A DNA stretch of 64,000 nucleotides, from positions 32,779,683 to 32,843,682 of the forward strand of contig NC_134396.1 of assembly GCF_035582795.1 (NCBI RefSeq), read 5' to 3'. Source of the DNA: Mycteria americana (taxonomy: Eukaryota; Chordata; Aves; Ciconiiformes; Ciconiidae). The position numbers and the translations under genes were made by a program. The notes beneath the pieces are model-generated. The model searched no databases and was not told the DNA's origin. It saw nothing but the letters and a program-made list of their open reading frames with translations. Of this stretch, positions 1 to 12,273 are shown one piece after another; the first letter of the stretch is position 1, and each line of letters opens with the position of its first letter.

Positions 1-288
1 GCCTTATGAATCTGTGTAAATAAGAGCTGATTAAAATATTTGGTGTTGGACTGCTACATTTAAAAGGATGGTTTTGATTTATCTGGAGAAATACTTGCTA
101 CAGGTTTGCTTGTTTTTCTTCTAGGGAAACTAAAATAGAGTAAAAAATGTGTTTTGAGGATAGTAGAAGCAGAGGTCAGAAATGTGTATCAGTAATTGAA
201 CAGGTAGTTTATTAATGGGTCTGGACAGTTTAAGCTTTTATTGTGAATGCAAAACTAATGTAAATTGTGTGTCACTGTGCTTAAACAG
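1..288 (+). other. ZFAND5: ZFAND5 intron (3' end only)
   Basis: Sequence upstream of the first visible exon; AT-rich intron. No other feature is seen. Confidence 0.8.
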
Positions 289-386
289 AAATGTGCCTGT
301 TGCCGCTTTGCCTGTAACGCAGCAAATGACGGAAATGAGCATTTCAAGAGAGGAAAAAGTAACACCGAAAACAGAGACTGAACCAG
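289..386 (+). CDS. ZFAND5: ZFAND5 exon encoding the central linker
   Basis: Acceptor ttaaacag ends at 288 and donor gtatgt starts at 387. The first base completes an Arg codon begun in the upstream exon and the last base opens a Val codon. It encodes [20 protein letters not shown] and a Lys/Thr/Glu-rich tail. The acceptor has a weak pyrimidine tract. The open frame seen further upstream, from 215, is intron read-through. Confidence 0.95.
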
Positions 387-3300
387 GTATGTTTGCAGAG
401 GAACACTAGGTACAACTGGTGACTTAACAGAAGCTGATGGTTTGTTTATTTTCTAAGTAGTCATCTCCTGTTATGGTGATGGTCTTGAGGAACTGTTAAG
501 ATAATTGTTAAGGATGCTTTTTGAGTACTTTCTCATCAGAATCAAGAAAAAGGACTAGTGCCACAATACAGTTTTAAGATGCATGTTCAATGTTAGTAAA
601 AAAAAAAATTGACACCTGTTTTGGCTCCCAAACCTTTGTTTTAAAAAGTAAGGCACTCTAAAATTGCATTTGGGCAAGATGTTCAGTTTTGAAGTCAAAA
701 CGTTGAGATTTCTGTGCATTATCTAGCCGTACAATTCCTGCTGACTCATGGCAGTCAAAATGGCTTGTTGCATTTGGAGAATGGAGTTCTTAATAAATTC
801 CATTCTACAGAGTAGTGAGGCTGTGGGGGAAGGGAATATGTGGTTTAAAAATACTAACAAAAGCTGTTTAGAGTTCTTGAACTAACTGAGTAATTAGTAG
901 ATATAACCAAAGCATTGTTCCGCAGATGTAGGGTACTTGTAACCTTAATTGCTGGGTGTGAATTGCCAATTTGAAAGTTTTATTCTTGTAGTGGAAGGTT
1001 GTAGCTGTGGTAGTTAAAGTGTAAACTACGTCTTGGAGGGAGGCAGGGAGGGGCAGCTTTCTTACCTACAACTAGTGAGTAACTGAATTCATATCAATTT
1101 GTTCAAATGGATATCTTAAGAGACTCGTTCCATACTTATACATATCCACACTTTTTAATTTAATTTAACAGTTCTGAAACAGTCTTGAACCACTGAAAGC
1201 TGACGTTTGGTAGGAAGTCTATTCACTCAGGCTGAAGATAAAATTCATTTTTTCAGTTTTGAAGTCAGTGAGATGAAAATTGCAGAAGATCCTACTGAGC
1301 ACTGTATAAAAGTGATTTTTATCTAAATATATCTTTGCCAGCAAAGACTGCTCTAACACCTGATATTTAATTGCTCAGTATTTGTACAGAGGATTTTACC
1401 ATTTGCAGTAAGTCATGCTAAGTCAAGATTGTGACGTGCACTAAAGTACAGTTATACAAGGTATTGGGTTTTTCATTATGTATAGGCTGAGAGGAGAATT
1501 TTGCAAGTATTAACTTCCTGTAACTGATGTCAGCTGAAGAGGCTTTCTGTATGTAACTGAGAAATAATTTAGACTTTGCTACAATATTTATAAACTCATC
1601 TTGCCTTGTTATGAATTCCTATGTGAAATGTGGCAAGCAGGAAAGAGGAATACATAAAATGGTAGCAGTGGAGAAGTAATAGGTGACTTTATTCTTATTA
1701 GAACTGCCAGTAGGAATTTGTCATTTTGCCAGGTGTAAAGGACAATCTTCAGTTCCTGTTGAGATATTACCTGTTTTTGAGGTACTGTGGGTCAACTGTG
1801 TGATAGGTAATGTCACACAGCACTCTATTGATTAGACTAGGGGAAAAAATCCAAAAGCAGCTCAAGATACTTATGTATTGTTGTAAATAATCTTGCAGGT
1901 TGAAACCAGTAAAAGCTGTCACAAGCTTGTGTAGAGATCACTGGAAAAACTACCAGAGAACTTAAATGTGTCTGGAAAAAACTTGTGGAACGAAACTGCC
2001 TTCCTCAGTGTGTACCTGTAAATTCATGAGACAGCCTCAGCTGCTGTAATGCCCAAGTCCTCTTTTAAGTGCTACAGTTTGGCACAGATTGTAGGCAGCA
2101 TAGGATAGTGTCCTTATATACTATTCTTAGGGTTTGTTGGACATCTAAAATATGCAAAATGTTGGCTGTATTCAGTGGTACATTGATCTGTCTTGCAGGC
2201 AAGAGAAGCTGGCCTAGACATTTTATAAAAATCCCTGTTGTGTCTGGACTATTTGCATTTTTCTTCTCCCTTTTTCCAGCAGCATCCAATATGTGTTGGT
2301 CTCTCCTCTCAAGGAGGAATTGAAACAATGGTAAATAATTCATGTCGCCTCATAACAAAGCTAATACTTTCTCTGAGGTATAATTCTCGAAGATAATGCC
2401 ACAGTCATGGAGTTGCTAATGAAAACACAGTCTAGCTGTAGTTTTCAGTACAGTTAAGTCTGATCCTAGCAACTGAATTTCATAACCATCTATCAGATAG
2501 TAACAACAGGTCATGAACAAACAATGTAGCTTTCAAGCAAAGTAGCTTGCTCTCCTTTTAACGTCTTCACCAGTATGAAGTCACATTCTCTTCTGCCAGA
2601 TTTTCATTAGCAAATGAAATTTTGCATATTTCCCTTACAAGCCAGAAAGTTAAAAATAGGATTACATCTGGTCAACTGATTTTTTTTTTAGCAGTCTGTA
2701 GCATGAAATTATACTTGTTTGCTGTTGGAATTGAAGCAACTGACTTGAGGAGGTGGTGAAGTTGAGAACAATGAAACAATGAAGCTTAACAGGCTTATTT
2801 TTCTTGATTGGTTTGTTTGTTTTTTTTAGGTGTGGGTGTTTTTCTTCACTCAGGTTGAGGTTGCAACCTGGATTCTCATTCAGAACAAATCCAGTGCTAA
2901 GATATAATTATCTTAACATTTGAAGGAAGAAAGGCCTGATGGATGTAACTGATGTAGTTGGTTGTAATTCACATCTAATGTGCTATGTTTTCTTGTAACT
3001 TCATAGTTCAACTTACTTGTTTGTTGTAATTTTACAATTGAACAGTGGCATATGTTCAGTGCAGTTGTGTCTGAACTGCTCATAAGTCAGAGAAGTCTAA
3101 AGGCCTGTATGTCCAAACTCAAATTCATAAGTAGGCACTATTTACAAAATTCTCTTTATAGGATTTTGATAAGCTTTTACACTTCTTAAGGATTGAATTC
3201 TAGTACAGTCTTGACCAAAGTCAGACTATACCTAAAGCATTCTAGAAATATCATTCTTAATTGCTTTTTTTTGCCATGCTGAGTTACTGGAATTAAATGC

Positions 3301-6300
3301 AAAACATAGCAAACTCCTTTCCTTGTGTTACGCTATCAGAGCAATATATCTACCAAGTTGGTGAGGCATAGTGGAGCCCTTCCTTGAGAAACATGGGGGT
3401 TTTTTTAGCAGGTATTCAAATGGAAAAGAAAGATCTGTACAATAAAGAATGGTTACTATGTAACTCAATTCTAAAAATAAACTTTTGAAAATAAGTATGT
3501 TTAAACAATCATTGTTTCAAGTTACAGCATATTTTTAGCATTTTCTTGTGCTTTTGTAGGTCATTATCTTGCTGAATGATGGGCCTGCAGTCAGGTCTGT
3601 CAGTGTTTCCAGAAGTAACTAGTATCAGTGTGTTGTAGGGAGTAGTGTGAGCTATCATTTTGTGAAGCCACAGCTCAGAGTAGCACTGCTTATAAAGAAA
3701 GTGAACCAGAAATTGAACTGATTATGGTCTTGTGTGAACTACATATTTAAAAAAATACCCAAATACTGTTAACTTACTGTATAATTCCATCCATGTTGTA
3801 GCTTACCCTTTCTGTTCCTGAATTTATCAGCTTCAGCACACAGTGCTGACAGCACGCAGTGGCGGTTGGCTCACTTGTCTCTTGGCTTTCTACCAAGCCA
3901 ATGTGATTAGAGTTATCTTACTGCTGTCCTGCATTCAGGTTGAGTCCCTGTTACGGGTTACCCTCACTTCTATTGTAGATAGAATCAGTGTGTTGCAGGT
4001 AATGTTGTGAGTAAGAAGCTGAGTAGACAGCTAGGTTATGAGATACAGTAGGCTCAATGGTAACTACGTGATACTCCTTAGATCTTGTTGTAATGAGTGC
4101 CTTGTTAATTCTGGCTCGTCTTCACACATGGCTATAGTATTTTAACCATGTTGCTGTCTGTAGACAGTTCTTTGTGGATGTCGGTAAAATTGTCTGATAT
4201 AACAACTGTCTTGTGTTGAAAATAATTAGCTCATTTTCATGTTTCCCATGTCTGCTGTAGCTTCAGTAGATGCCCCAATTGAAACATTTCTGAAGTGGAA
4301 CCAGTAGTCTCTTCTAAGCCCTGAAGCTGTCCACCTTGGAAAATAAGACTGGGGACCCAACTGTTGGTCCTGTGCTTGTTGGTGATAGGATGCTATTATT
4401 ATTTTATTTTAACAGCAGTATACCACACACATCAAGCCTTCATGCTGACCAAATTAAACCATATTTCTGTGTGATACTGAAACTGGGGTATCTTTAAATT
4501 GTATTAATGTAGCAGTAAAGATACTCAATGCGCCTGTTAGTTGGGCACATGGGAGATGAGTTGCATGCTGCAGAACATTTCTATTCCCTTTCTTTGGTAT
4601 GAAATTAAACATGATAGAATCTTATTATGCAGCCTTTCATCATGGGCATGTGGGTGGCAATGGCAATTGTGGTTCCTGAAAAATAAACTATTTACACTCA
4701 GGAAGTTTGATAAAGCATAATAAGTACTGCCCATCTCTTCAGACTAAAACTTTATATACAAATCCATTGTGTTAAAATGCAATGTAAGTATTGCGCAATC
4801 TCTAGTACAGCTTTCTGCTCCAGTACTGCAGAAGTGCAGTCTAATGTCTTTCTGATCACTTTTGACTTCACCTTTTTTCTCTTGTTTTAATTTCTCCAGT
4901 TCTTCCATGGTGAGACTTCGGGGTTAGCTTCATCAAGTCAGAATGCTGAAATCAATTTTTTTTTTATGTTTTCAAGACTTTTCTCCACTGGTATGCTTAC
5001 CACTTACTAGTACCATGAAAGTCATGCAGTTTAAGCTGTTGGGATCTTATTTTGGTTAATTTTTGTTTAGTCAGAGAAACTTCTAAAAACTTCTTGGTGT
5101 TACTTTGGTAGCCCTTTCTGGTTGTTTTTGGTATGGGGAGGGTTAAAAAGTAATATTGCTTTATTTTTGTCAGGTTTTATTCAGCTGAAACATTGGATTC
5201 ATTCCTTTCCAGTGTGAAATCTCAGTGGGGAAAATACCTGCAGTAGGCATGCCCTTTTGCAGCAGGCATACTGGTTTATATAAAGAAAACTACAGTCAGT
5301 TTTGAAAATGCTGTTCTTAGAGTGTTTTTTAATTTTGAGTGGCAGTGCTACATAGTCACTGTGGCTTAATACTTTGAGGTCTGAGAGACCTTTGTTCTCC
5401 AGTTTGTAGGACCTTTCCATGTATAGGTTGAGTAGCTGTCATGCTGTGGCACATAGCTAACTTCCCTCATCAGTGGCATTGCTGTTCCCACATGCCTTTT
5501 GTAAAGATGCATCTTATCTTCAGACTACATGTGAAGGAAATTTTCCCAAATTCATGATGCAATGCTGCTATTTGTGGGTTTTTCAGGCACCTCTCCAATA
5601 CTAGGATTATGTTAGTCTTTATCCTAGCAGATCAGTGATAGTCTTCCTTGTACATGATGGTAATGCATCTTACAGTGCCTACAGATAATAACTTAAGACC
5701 AAAATAATAGTTAATAAAGGCCTGCTCAGTTCTGAAAACCTGTTGCTCCTAAGCTTTTTTTTTTTCCCCCGGCCTTGAAATAGGCGAACTGGTCTGGTAA
5801 AATTCAAGTGAAGTAAACCTGATCAGGTAACCTCTTGAGCCAAAGGTTGGGAAGGGAAATGACCAAGGTGATAGAGAGGGGTACATGCCAAGAGGAACTC
5901 TGTTAAAGTGATAAAACCTGTTTTAGTGGTGAGGGGTTTGCTTCATCTGAACACTGTTGCTGAGAAAGCTGGTGTTCAGGTACCGGTAACCACTATCTTT
6001 CAACTTTCAGCATTTGTTCAGTTATTCACTCCATGGTGATCATACAGCAATCATTTGGAGCATTTTACCTGATGATTAACACTGTGATTTCTGGCATAAA
6101 ATTAATTTAATATATTGAGGACTGGAATTGTACTTGCCCAGTTGGATTTGGCTTCTGTGCTAAAGGAAGGCTTTTGTGACAAGCAGTGGTGAGGATAGTA
6201 TCTGATGAATTTATATTGGCTCCTGATGTCATGGCAGACAATTTACAGTATTTTTCATCTGAGCCACAGGTTGATGAAAAAGGATTTTTGTTCTGAGCTT

Positions 6301-9300
6301 TGAGTAAGGGGTAGGGTAGGCAGCTTTGCCTCTGTCCTAGCCATTACTCCAGAAGCACATTTATGAAGGTTTAACATGATAAAAACTCATGATGAGACTT
6401 AACTCTGCTGGCATAAAAACAGGAGAATCCTTTATTTGTGGAGAGTAATAAATAGAACATTTTAATTTGGATTTAGGTGGATACGTCCCATCTTGTCTTG
6501 GGACCTTTTAGTGCCCATTACTGCATGTTGTGTACTGCTTTTCCTTCTTGGAACATACTTTAGTTGCGGGGAAGGATCCTGTTCAGCAGCCCTTTCAGGA
6601 AATGTGCCTCTGAAGCTTTAGGTTCACTTTAATCGCTTTCCAGTTCCTGGGCTGCCAGTTCTCATAGTTTCTTCATGCAAAGGGGGAAGTATACCTGTAG
6701 TAGTGGTAACATTTTCCCCTAGATGGATTTGCTCTCAGTGTCTTTGTTTTGTGGTAGAGTGATCCACTAGGCTGTCTCTTTGCCTTGGTGATTCCTGGGA
6801 AGTTGCTGTTTCCACTTTTGCTTCCTTGTTGGCATGTTAGGCAGTGATAAAGGTTGCTCCTCTTGTTTTCATTTTCTGTTAGTGCACGTTGTGAGTGACT
6901 TCAATTATTCAGGTCACCGTTGATTTGCCCCTTCTGCATTTTCTTTTGCATCTGATTGAAACAGCATGCATGCTCCCAGGGCTTGTATTTATAAGTTGGT
7001 TCTGATGCAGATGAAGCTTCCCAAGCTTCCCCTAGCTAGCTATACACCAAACTGCAAAGTGTATGAGCACTTCTGATTCCTCTTTTTCACCTGCCTTGGC
7101 TTATGATTAGCATTTCATTTTTAAACAAATTGGCAATATAAAAACATCTAAAAGGAGTTTGACCATGCTTTTTGGGAGGTGTTTGGTCATTTTTTTAAGG
7201 CCATAGCTGATGGCTGTTAGGCAAGGTGCGTAATATCCAACAGGTTTACGCTGTTTGTGATATCACTGTTTTTTAACCTGGTTTTTGGTCACAGGCTCTC
7301 AAATAGATTACCTGATACCGAAGACTGCTTTCCTTGGGATTTAAAGACAAGTTCAGACGATCATATCTGTTCATCTAGAAGATCTTAACCATCAAGACAA
7401 ATTGTTTTCTCAAAAAAACAAAAGCAGCAGGAGAAATTACTCCAAAAAGTACCAGTAGCAGTAGTGATTGTAGTTCTAGTGCTGTAATAGTTTTCTTATC
7501 CCTCAGACTTGGCAAAATAGCACTGACACTGAACTTCCTAAATTTTTTTAGAAAAAAATCTGTGCAAGGTGACAAAATAAAGGTAGTAAATGGCCTTAGT
7601 TGTTCATTAGGACTGTTGCTATAATGTACAAGTAAATTATAAGAAAATATTAACAACCATTGTTATACTGAAATTTTTTGGTGATGGTTCCTTGTTATCT
7701 CTTGAGAGCTTGTTACTTTTAAATCTTGTTTAGATTATGGCTGTCTTGTATGGTGAATTGTGAGGCTTTCTAGTTATTAGTGGTAATAGTGAGCTGGTTT
7801 TTAGAACACCTATGAACATGGTAATGCAAATGCAATTTTAAAAAACAAGTATGAAGATTAAAGATAGAAAAACAGTCAACATAACTGTTTCTTCATGTCT
7901 GGGGAAAAATCCACTTTTCACAGGACACAACATTTACTGATCCAAAAGAATCTCAACTAACAAATCCTATTTGTATGCATAAAGTTGATTACAAATATGT
8001 CCTTAAAGCTTATATACTCCATTTATTCTGGAATGTGTCTTGTAGTTTGTTCTATTTTAGAACAATAGATGTCATGATGCAGCTGGGAGTGTTCAGGAAA
8101 ACTAACTGTACCAGGAGCAGGTGTTAAAGTTGTGTACAAACATGCCTCTCAGCTTTCCTCTGTTCCAGTTGACATAAAGAGGATACTAAAAAAAGTTTGA
8201 TTGAAAAAAATACTTTTTTAAACAAAATTAACAGATTCACAAAAGGACAAGTTTTTATCCTTCAGAGAACTTAAGTAAAAAGTTACTCAAGTTTGTCTGA
8301 AGGTGTTACTAACAGAGGCAGTAGAAAAATGACTCATTTTGACTATACGTGCTTGAACACTAAAGCTGAATACAGTACAAAAATACAGATATTCAATGTA
8401 AGTCTGCAGTTCTTTAAATTACTGGAAGTGTCAAAAACATGAGGGCTCTTCTGAACTGTGTGTGTTTTTGTAGCTGTGTTCTGGATCTGTTACAGAATCA
8501 GTGGCTTTGCTGGCTGCTGTCTTGGTGAACTGTTTTAGGCATCTGACTTCAAGTGTAGTGGCAGAGTAACCCAGTACTATGTTAGTAACACATTACTGAA
8601 TTTCATTTGTTTCTAAAATATGTTCCTATTAGTTATATTCTCTACAGGTATCCCCTCTGTTGAGCAACTTTAGCTGTGACAGTATTGTTGTTGTTTTAGA
8701 TTAAATGTTACTTGATCATACAATTTTTTAAAATATTAAATGTGTACATGGAACTTCTGGAATGCTTTCCAAGCCCTTAACACCTGTATACACATGTATA
8801 GGTGTAATGAATAAGTGCCTTATATTTTCTAGCTGGTGGAACTGTGGGGAAAATCTGATTGTCTTGTGTAGAGCCAAAAGGGAAGAATAGAATATCTACA
8901 AATCCCTGTTTCTGATTTACATTTTTGTAGACTAGTCTATGTAGTACTTTAGACAACAAAACATTAAGGATTAATTTCCCCTACTAAGACCCTAACAAAT
9001 ACATGCATGTTACTGAAGTCAAGAAAAGGAAATTTATTATTTATTTCCTTTGCTTGCTTTAACAGTTGTTACTCAACCAAGCCCATCAGTTTCTCAGCCT
9101 AGTACTTCGCAGAGTGAAGAGAGAGCCCCTGAACTGCCCAAACCAAAGAAGAACAGATGTTTCATGTGCAGAAAGAAGGTTGGCCTTACAGGTATGAGAA
9201 CACTTTGTCAATTGTGAACAGATCTGTATGATTAGTTGCCTCTTGCTAGATTAAACTTGATGGAATATCTGTGCCATTAAACTTATTTGCTTCTTCAGAA

Positions 9301-9597
9301 TCCGAACAACATGGTACAGCTGTTCATTTTTCTTAGTCTGTATGTTACAGTGGACAAACGTATCCCCTTTGTAGTGACTAAGCCCTTAGTTTACAACTTA
9401 ATTAAATACAAAGCTTCCTAGTGATATTGCTTCTTTTTCTATGTACAGGATTTGACTGCCGATGTGGAAACTTATTTTGTGGACTTCACCGTTATTCTGA
9501 CAAGCATAACTGCCCGTACGATTACAAAGCAGAAGCTGCAGCAAAAATCAGGAAAGAGAATCCAGTTGTGGTGGCTGAAAAAATCCAGAGAATATAA
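289..9597 (+). CDS. ZFAND5: ZFAND5, 3' part (three last coding exons, joined 289-386, 9066-9191, 9449-9597)
   Basis: AN1-type zinc finger protein 5, a cytoplasmic ubiquitin-binding protein linked to proteasome activation, muscle atrophy and NF-kB control. The window holds the last 123 residues; the N-terminal A20 zinc finger lies upstream of base 1. Seen here: a linker beginning [12 protein letters not shown], a Ser/Gln-rich stretch ([15 protein letters not shown]), a basic KPKKNR segment, then the C-terminal AN1 finger, with Cys pairs in CFMC and CRC, then CGLH and HNC as zinc ligands, and the tail AEKIQRI. The wording separates it from its paralogue ZFAND6. Junctions are GT-AG and phases agree (98+126+149 nt, with the first base completing a split Arg codon). 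Introns are 8.7 kb and 257 bp. No break is seen, so the gene looks functional. Confidence 0.97.
387..9065 (+). other. ZFAND5: ZFAND5 intron, 8.7 kb
   Basis: Lies between the linker exon and the exon carrying the first AN1 cysteines. The composition is uniformly AT-rich with scattered T runs. I see no dated repeat, no exon-like segment with conserved coding content and no RNA gene. Short open frames near 2065-2343 (both strands), 4537-4734, 5199-5420 and 7375-7656 have no recognisable content and look like chance. Confidence 0.85.
9066..9191 (+). CDS. ZFAND5: ZFAND5 exon encoding the Ser/Gln linker and first AN1 cysteines
   Basis: Acceptor tgctttaacag ends at 9065 and donor gtatgag starts at 9192. 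126 nt in phase 1 to phase 1. It encodes [18 protein letters not shown], the basic KPKKNR segment, the CFMC zinc-binding pair and KKVGLT of the AN1 finger. Confidence 0.97.
9449..9597 (+). CDS. ZFAND5: ZFAND5 terminal coding exon
   Basis: Acceptor cttctttttctatgtacag ends at 9448, with a good pyrimidine tract. It encodes the rest of the AN1 finger ([20 protein letters not shown]) and the C-terminal tail ending AEKIQRI, then TAA at 9595-9597. 149 nt closes the frame exactly. Confidence 0.97.
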
Positions 9598-10857
9598 ATT
9601 AACCTGCTTGTGAAAAGACTGACTGACTTTTTGTTTTGTTTTTTGATATATCCTAGGTAAACACAAAAGAGCAGGTGCATGGCCATTTTCCTTTGTTGTC
9701 CAAAGTTCTACTTTTAGTCTTGTCTGTCTTAAGGATATTTCAGAATGTTTGGGTGTTTGTTACAGGCAGAATTGGATAGATACAGCCCTTGAAAATATAT
9801 ATGTCCTCCCCAGAATATAATTGGATGATCAGAAACCTGCACAGGAATACACATGCACAGAGGACAGACTCTCTAGTTGATATGTGCCAAACAGATGTGT
9901 GGTATCTGCAGGTTTGCAGCAGATCTGCCTTTTGAGATGTGTTTGAGGTATATAATCTTTGGCTAGTGTTATGTGCGTGTTTTGGAGAAGGATACATCAA
10001 AAAGGTTGGCAGTCTACTTCTATCATTTCAAATCTCATTCTAATTTTAGTTTCCACACTCCATTGTTTTCCAGCAGAATGTAAGCTACATAGAGGGTTCC
10101 ACCATCCCAGTAAGATCAATGTTGGCGCCATGTTTAAGAAAGTCACTTATTAATTGCACTCAGAAAAATGGAAAAAAAATCAGATGCATATGTGAAGAAA
10201 GCTGTTTTGGAAAAGCTTACATTAACTTTAGAGCCATGAAAATAGGTTCCCAAAGGAAACGTCCTGCTAGGAACTTATGAACTGGCCTGCAACAGTTGTC
10301 TGTTTTTCCTTGCATAGCTAAAAATTTTGTGTAGATCAATACTGTAAGATTGGTTTACCAAAAAAGTTACATATGTTTTTAGACACACCATAGCAGCTCT
10401 ATCAAGCAACACATGTCTGAGTAAGTTGCTGAAGTATTAGAGCAGTTTTATTCATATACTACTTATTTTCTGTGTGTTCTGAGTTCAAAAGAATATTAGG
10501 AGTTAATTTTTTCTAGTTCTAAATGTAACAGTTGCACTGTTCTGCATGGAAAACCATACCCAACATGGCTGCTGTAGACTTAAGTGGTAGCTGGAACCAC
10601 TCTTGGAGGGCTGCTTTATCATTTTTAACTGTACTTGGGTGTAGGACTGTAGTGTTCTTGGGTGTATTGCATGGGCTGCATTATCTACAGCATTTTACAA
10701 TAACAACTCTAGAAAAGGCAGTATACTTCACTGATGCTTGTCTGGTAATATCACTTCTGTGTTATAATGGAAGGGGTTTTTGTGATGTATGAAACCTGTG
10801 TTTTTTATATAAACAAGTACAGTTTAGACTAGTGATGTGGTAATGCCTGTTCTCATC

Positions 10858-10865
10858 TGTAAATA
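10858..10865 (+). promoter_or_regulatory. Pumilio recognition element UGUAAAUA (1)
   Basis: TGTAAATA fits the PUF-protein consensus UGUAnAUA within the ZFAND5 3'UTR. Function is inferred from the motif only. Confidence 0.45.
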
Positions 10866-11072
10866 GTTATGTATGTACACAAGGCGCTATTCCTGAACTT
10901 CTGATTTTTATTGCAGTGTTCAGTCTTAGTTTTTACTTCACTATTAAAAGCATCAGGTTTTTGCTTCTAACTTTGTTCTTCTGAGTTATTAGATATGCAG
11001 ACCTGTACAGATAGTTCATATTTATGTATTGCACATAATCATGCTACCCAGCATCTATGCTATATTGTATTA

Positions 11073-11080
11073 TGTAAATA
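11073..11080 (+). promoter_or_regulatory. Pumilio recognition element UGUAAAUA (2), overlapping the poly(A) signal
   Basis: A second TGTAAATA whose last A is the first A of the AATAAA hexamer at 11080. PUF binding here could compete with cleavage factor binding; this is inference. Confidence 0.45.
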
Positions 11081-11085
11081 ATAAA
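11080..11085 (+). promoter_or_regulatory. ZFAND5: Poly(A) signal AATAAA of ZFAND5
   Basis: AATAAA about 1.48 kb after the stop codon, followed by GTACAG and a T/G-rich stretch (ccttttgtgatagttctttgg) fitting a cleavage and downstream element. Best candidate for the major 3' end. Confidence 0.75.
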
Positions 11086-11964
11086 AATGATGTACAGAAG
11101 GAAATGCTTCCTTTTGTGATAGTTCTTTGGTTTTAGTTATTGCTGTAATCAGAAGGTGACCTTGTAGAGGGGGAGGTGCGAAGTTAGTACTAAGTTCTTA
11201 TAGATGTCATCTTCATGCTTAAGCCTGCCTGTGTCCTTATTTCTTATTTGGATATACCAACTTCTTTTAGGGTAACTTGCATGAGCAGCTGGAATACAGA
11301 TAACTACTTGATGGGCTGACAAAAATGCCAGCAAAAAGTAATGTGCTTAAAAGGGAGCAAAGGAAAGCATTACCAATGAACTTCAAAGGTTTATTCTTTC
11401 ATCTACAAAACTTATTTTCAGTGGGTCTGTTATAACAGTCAGTACACTGACTATGCCATTCTGTCCACATCTTCACCAGCAGACCTGAACAAGTTATTGT
11501 CAGGGTCAGCTCCCAAATGCAGATGTTAAATATGCCACATTTATCCTTCCCGGTGAGAAGAAGGGCAGAGCACACAGCACATGTTGCTTTGGAGGAAGAC
11601 CTCTTCACTGCTGGATAATGCTTATATCAGAAATGGATAATGTGCATCCCACAAGTCAGCTGATACTTACATGATGAGTTTCTACTACAACCACTGTATA
11701 TACCTCCAATAAGGGAACACAGGCATGCTCTGGGACTTCATTTTTCCAGGATGAATTTTATGACTTAATCATGGAACTTCTTTAAAGCACCAAAAATATA
11801 ATTTTTCTACCTTTTTGTATTAAAGCAAAATCAGCTACTCCACTGCAGCATAAAATGCTTTTCTCTTTTTTTCTGTAACTGGATATTTGAGGAGAATGTG
11901 TCTGGTTTTGATACTGTTGTGGCTAGAGTGTTTTAGGACAGGTAATACTATAGGACAGGTAATA

Positions 11965-11994
11965 CATTAACTACCAGGATACTGGTAGTTAATG
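11965..11994. repeat. Perfect 13-bp inverted repeat with 4-nt loop
   Basis: Arms 11965-11977 (cattaactaccag) and 11982-11994 (ctggtagttaatg) are exact reverse complements around the loop GATA. Immediately upstream, taggacaggtaatac occurs twice in tandem. Confidence 0.9.
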
Positions 11995-12200
11995 ATTATG
12001 ATGGTCTTGATCTCACTGTCTGCTTTTTCATCTGAACAAAAGCAGTACTTGAGAAGACTTGTTGAAGTAATTGATGTCAGTAGATCTGCGGAGGAAAGTA
12101 TGGAATGAAAAATCCCTCATTGTCCTGTAAAATCATGAACTGTATCATAGGTAAATTGCCCACAAGTGACTTACTCAAAAGTAAGTCTGCAAGCTCCCCT

Positions 12201-12273
12201 TAATTATTATATACACAATAATTATTTATAATTATTTATAAAATAATTATTATAAAATTAATTATGTATATAG
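12201..12273. repeat. AT-rich low-complexity patch (attattta units)
   Basis: Nearly pure A/T with reiterated aattattta and ataattatt words; simple-sequence DNA. Confidence 0.85.

Larger units (their letters stand above)
9598..11105 (+). other. ZFAND5: ZFAND5 3'UTR
   Basis: About 1.5 kb of AT-rich sequence after the stop codon, ending at a canonical poly(A) signal and a T/G-rich downstream element (around 11110-11140). It includes two Pumilio-type octamers and an alternative ATTAAA near 10943. An 86-codon open frame at 10532-10792 shows no recognisable protein and I do not call it a gene. The 3' boundary is inferred from the poly(A) signal. Confidence 0.8.

Noticed and set aside
10532..10792. 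86-codon + strand open frame in the ZFAND5 3'UTR
   Set aside because: No recognisable domain; inside an evident 3'UTR and of a length expected by chance.
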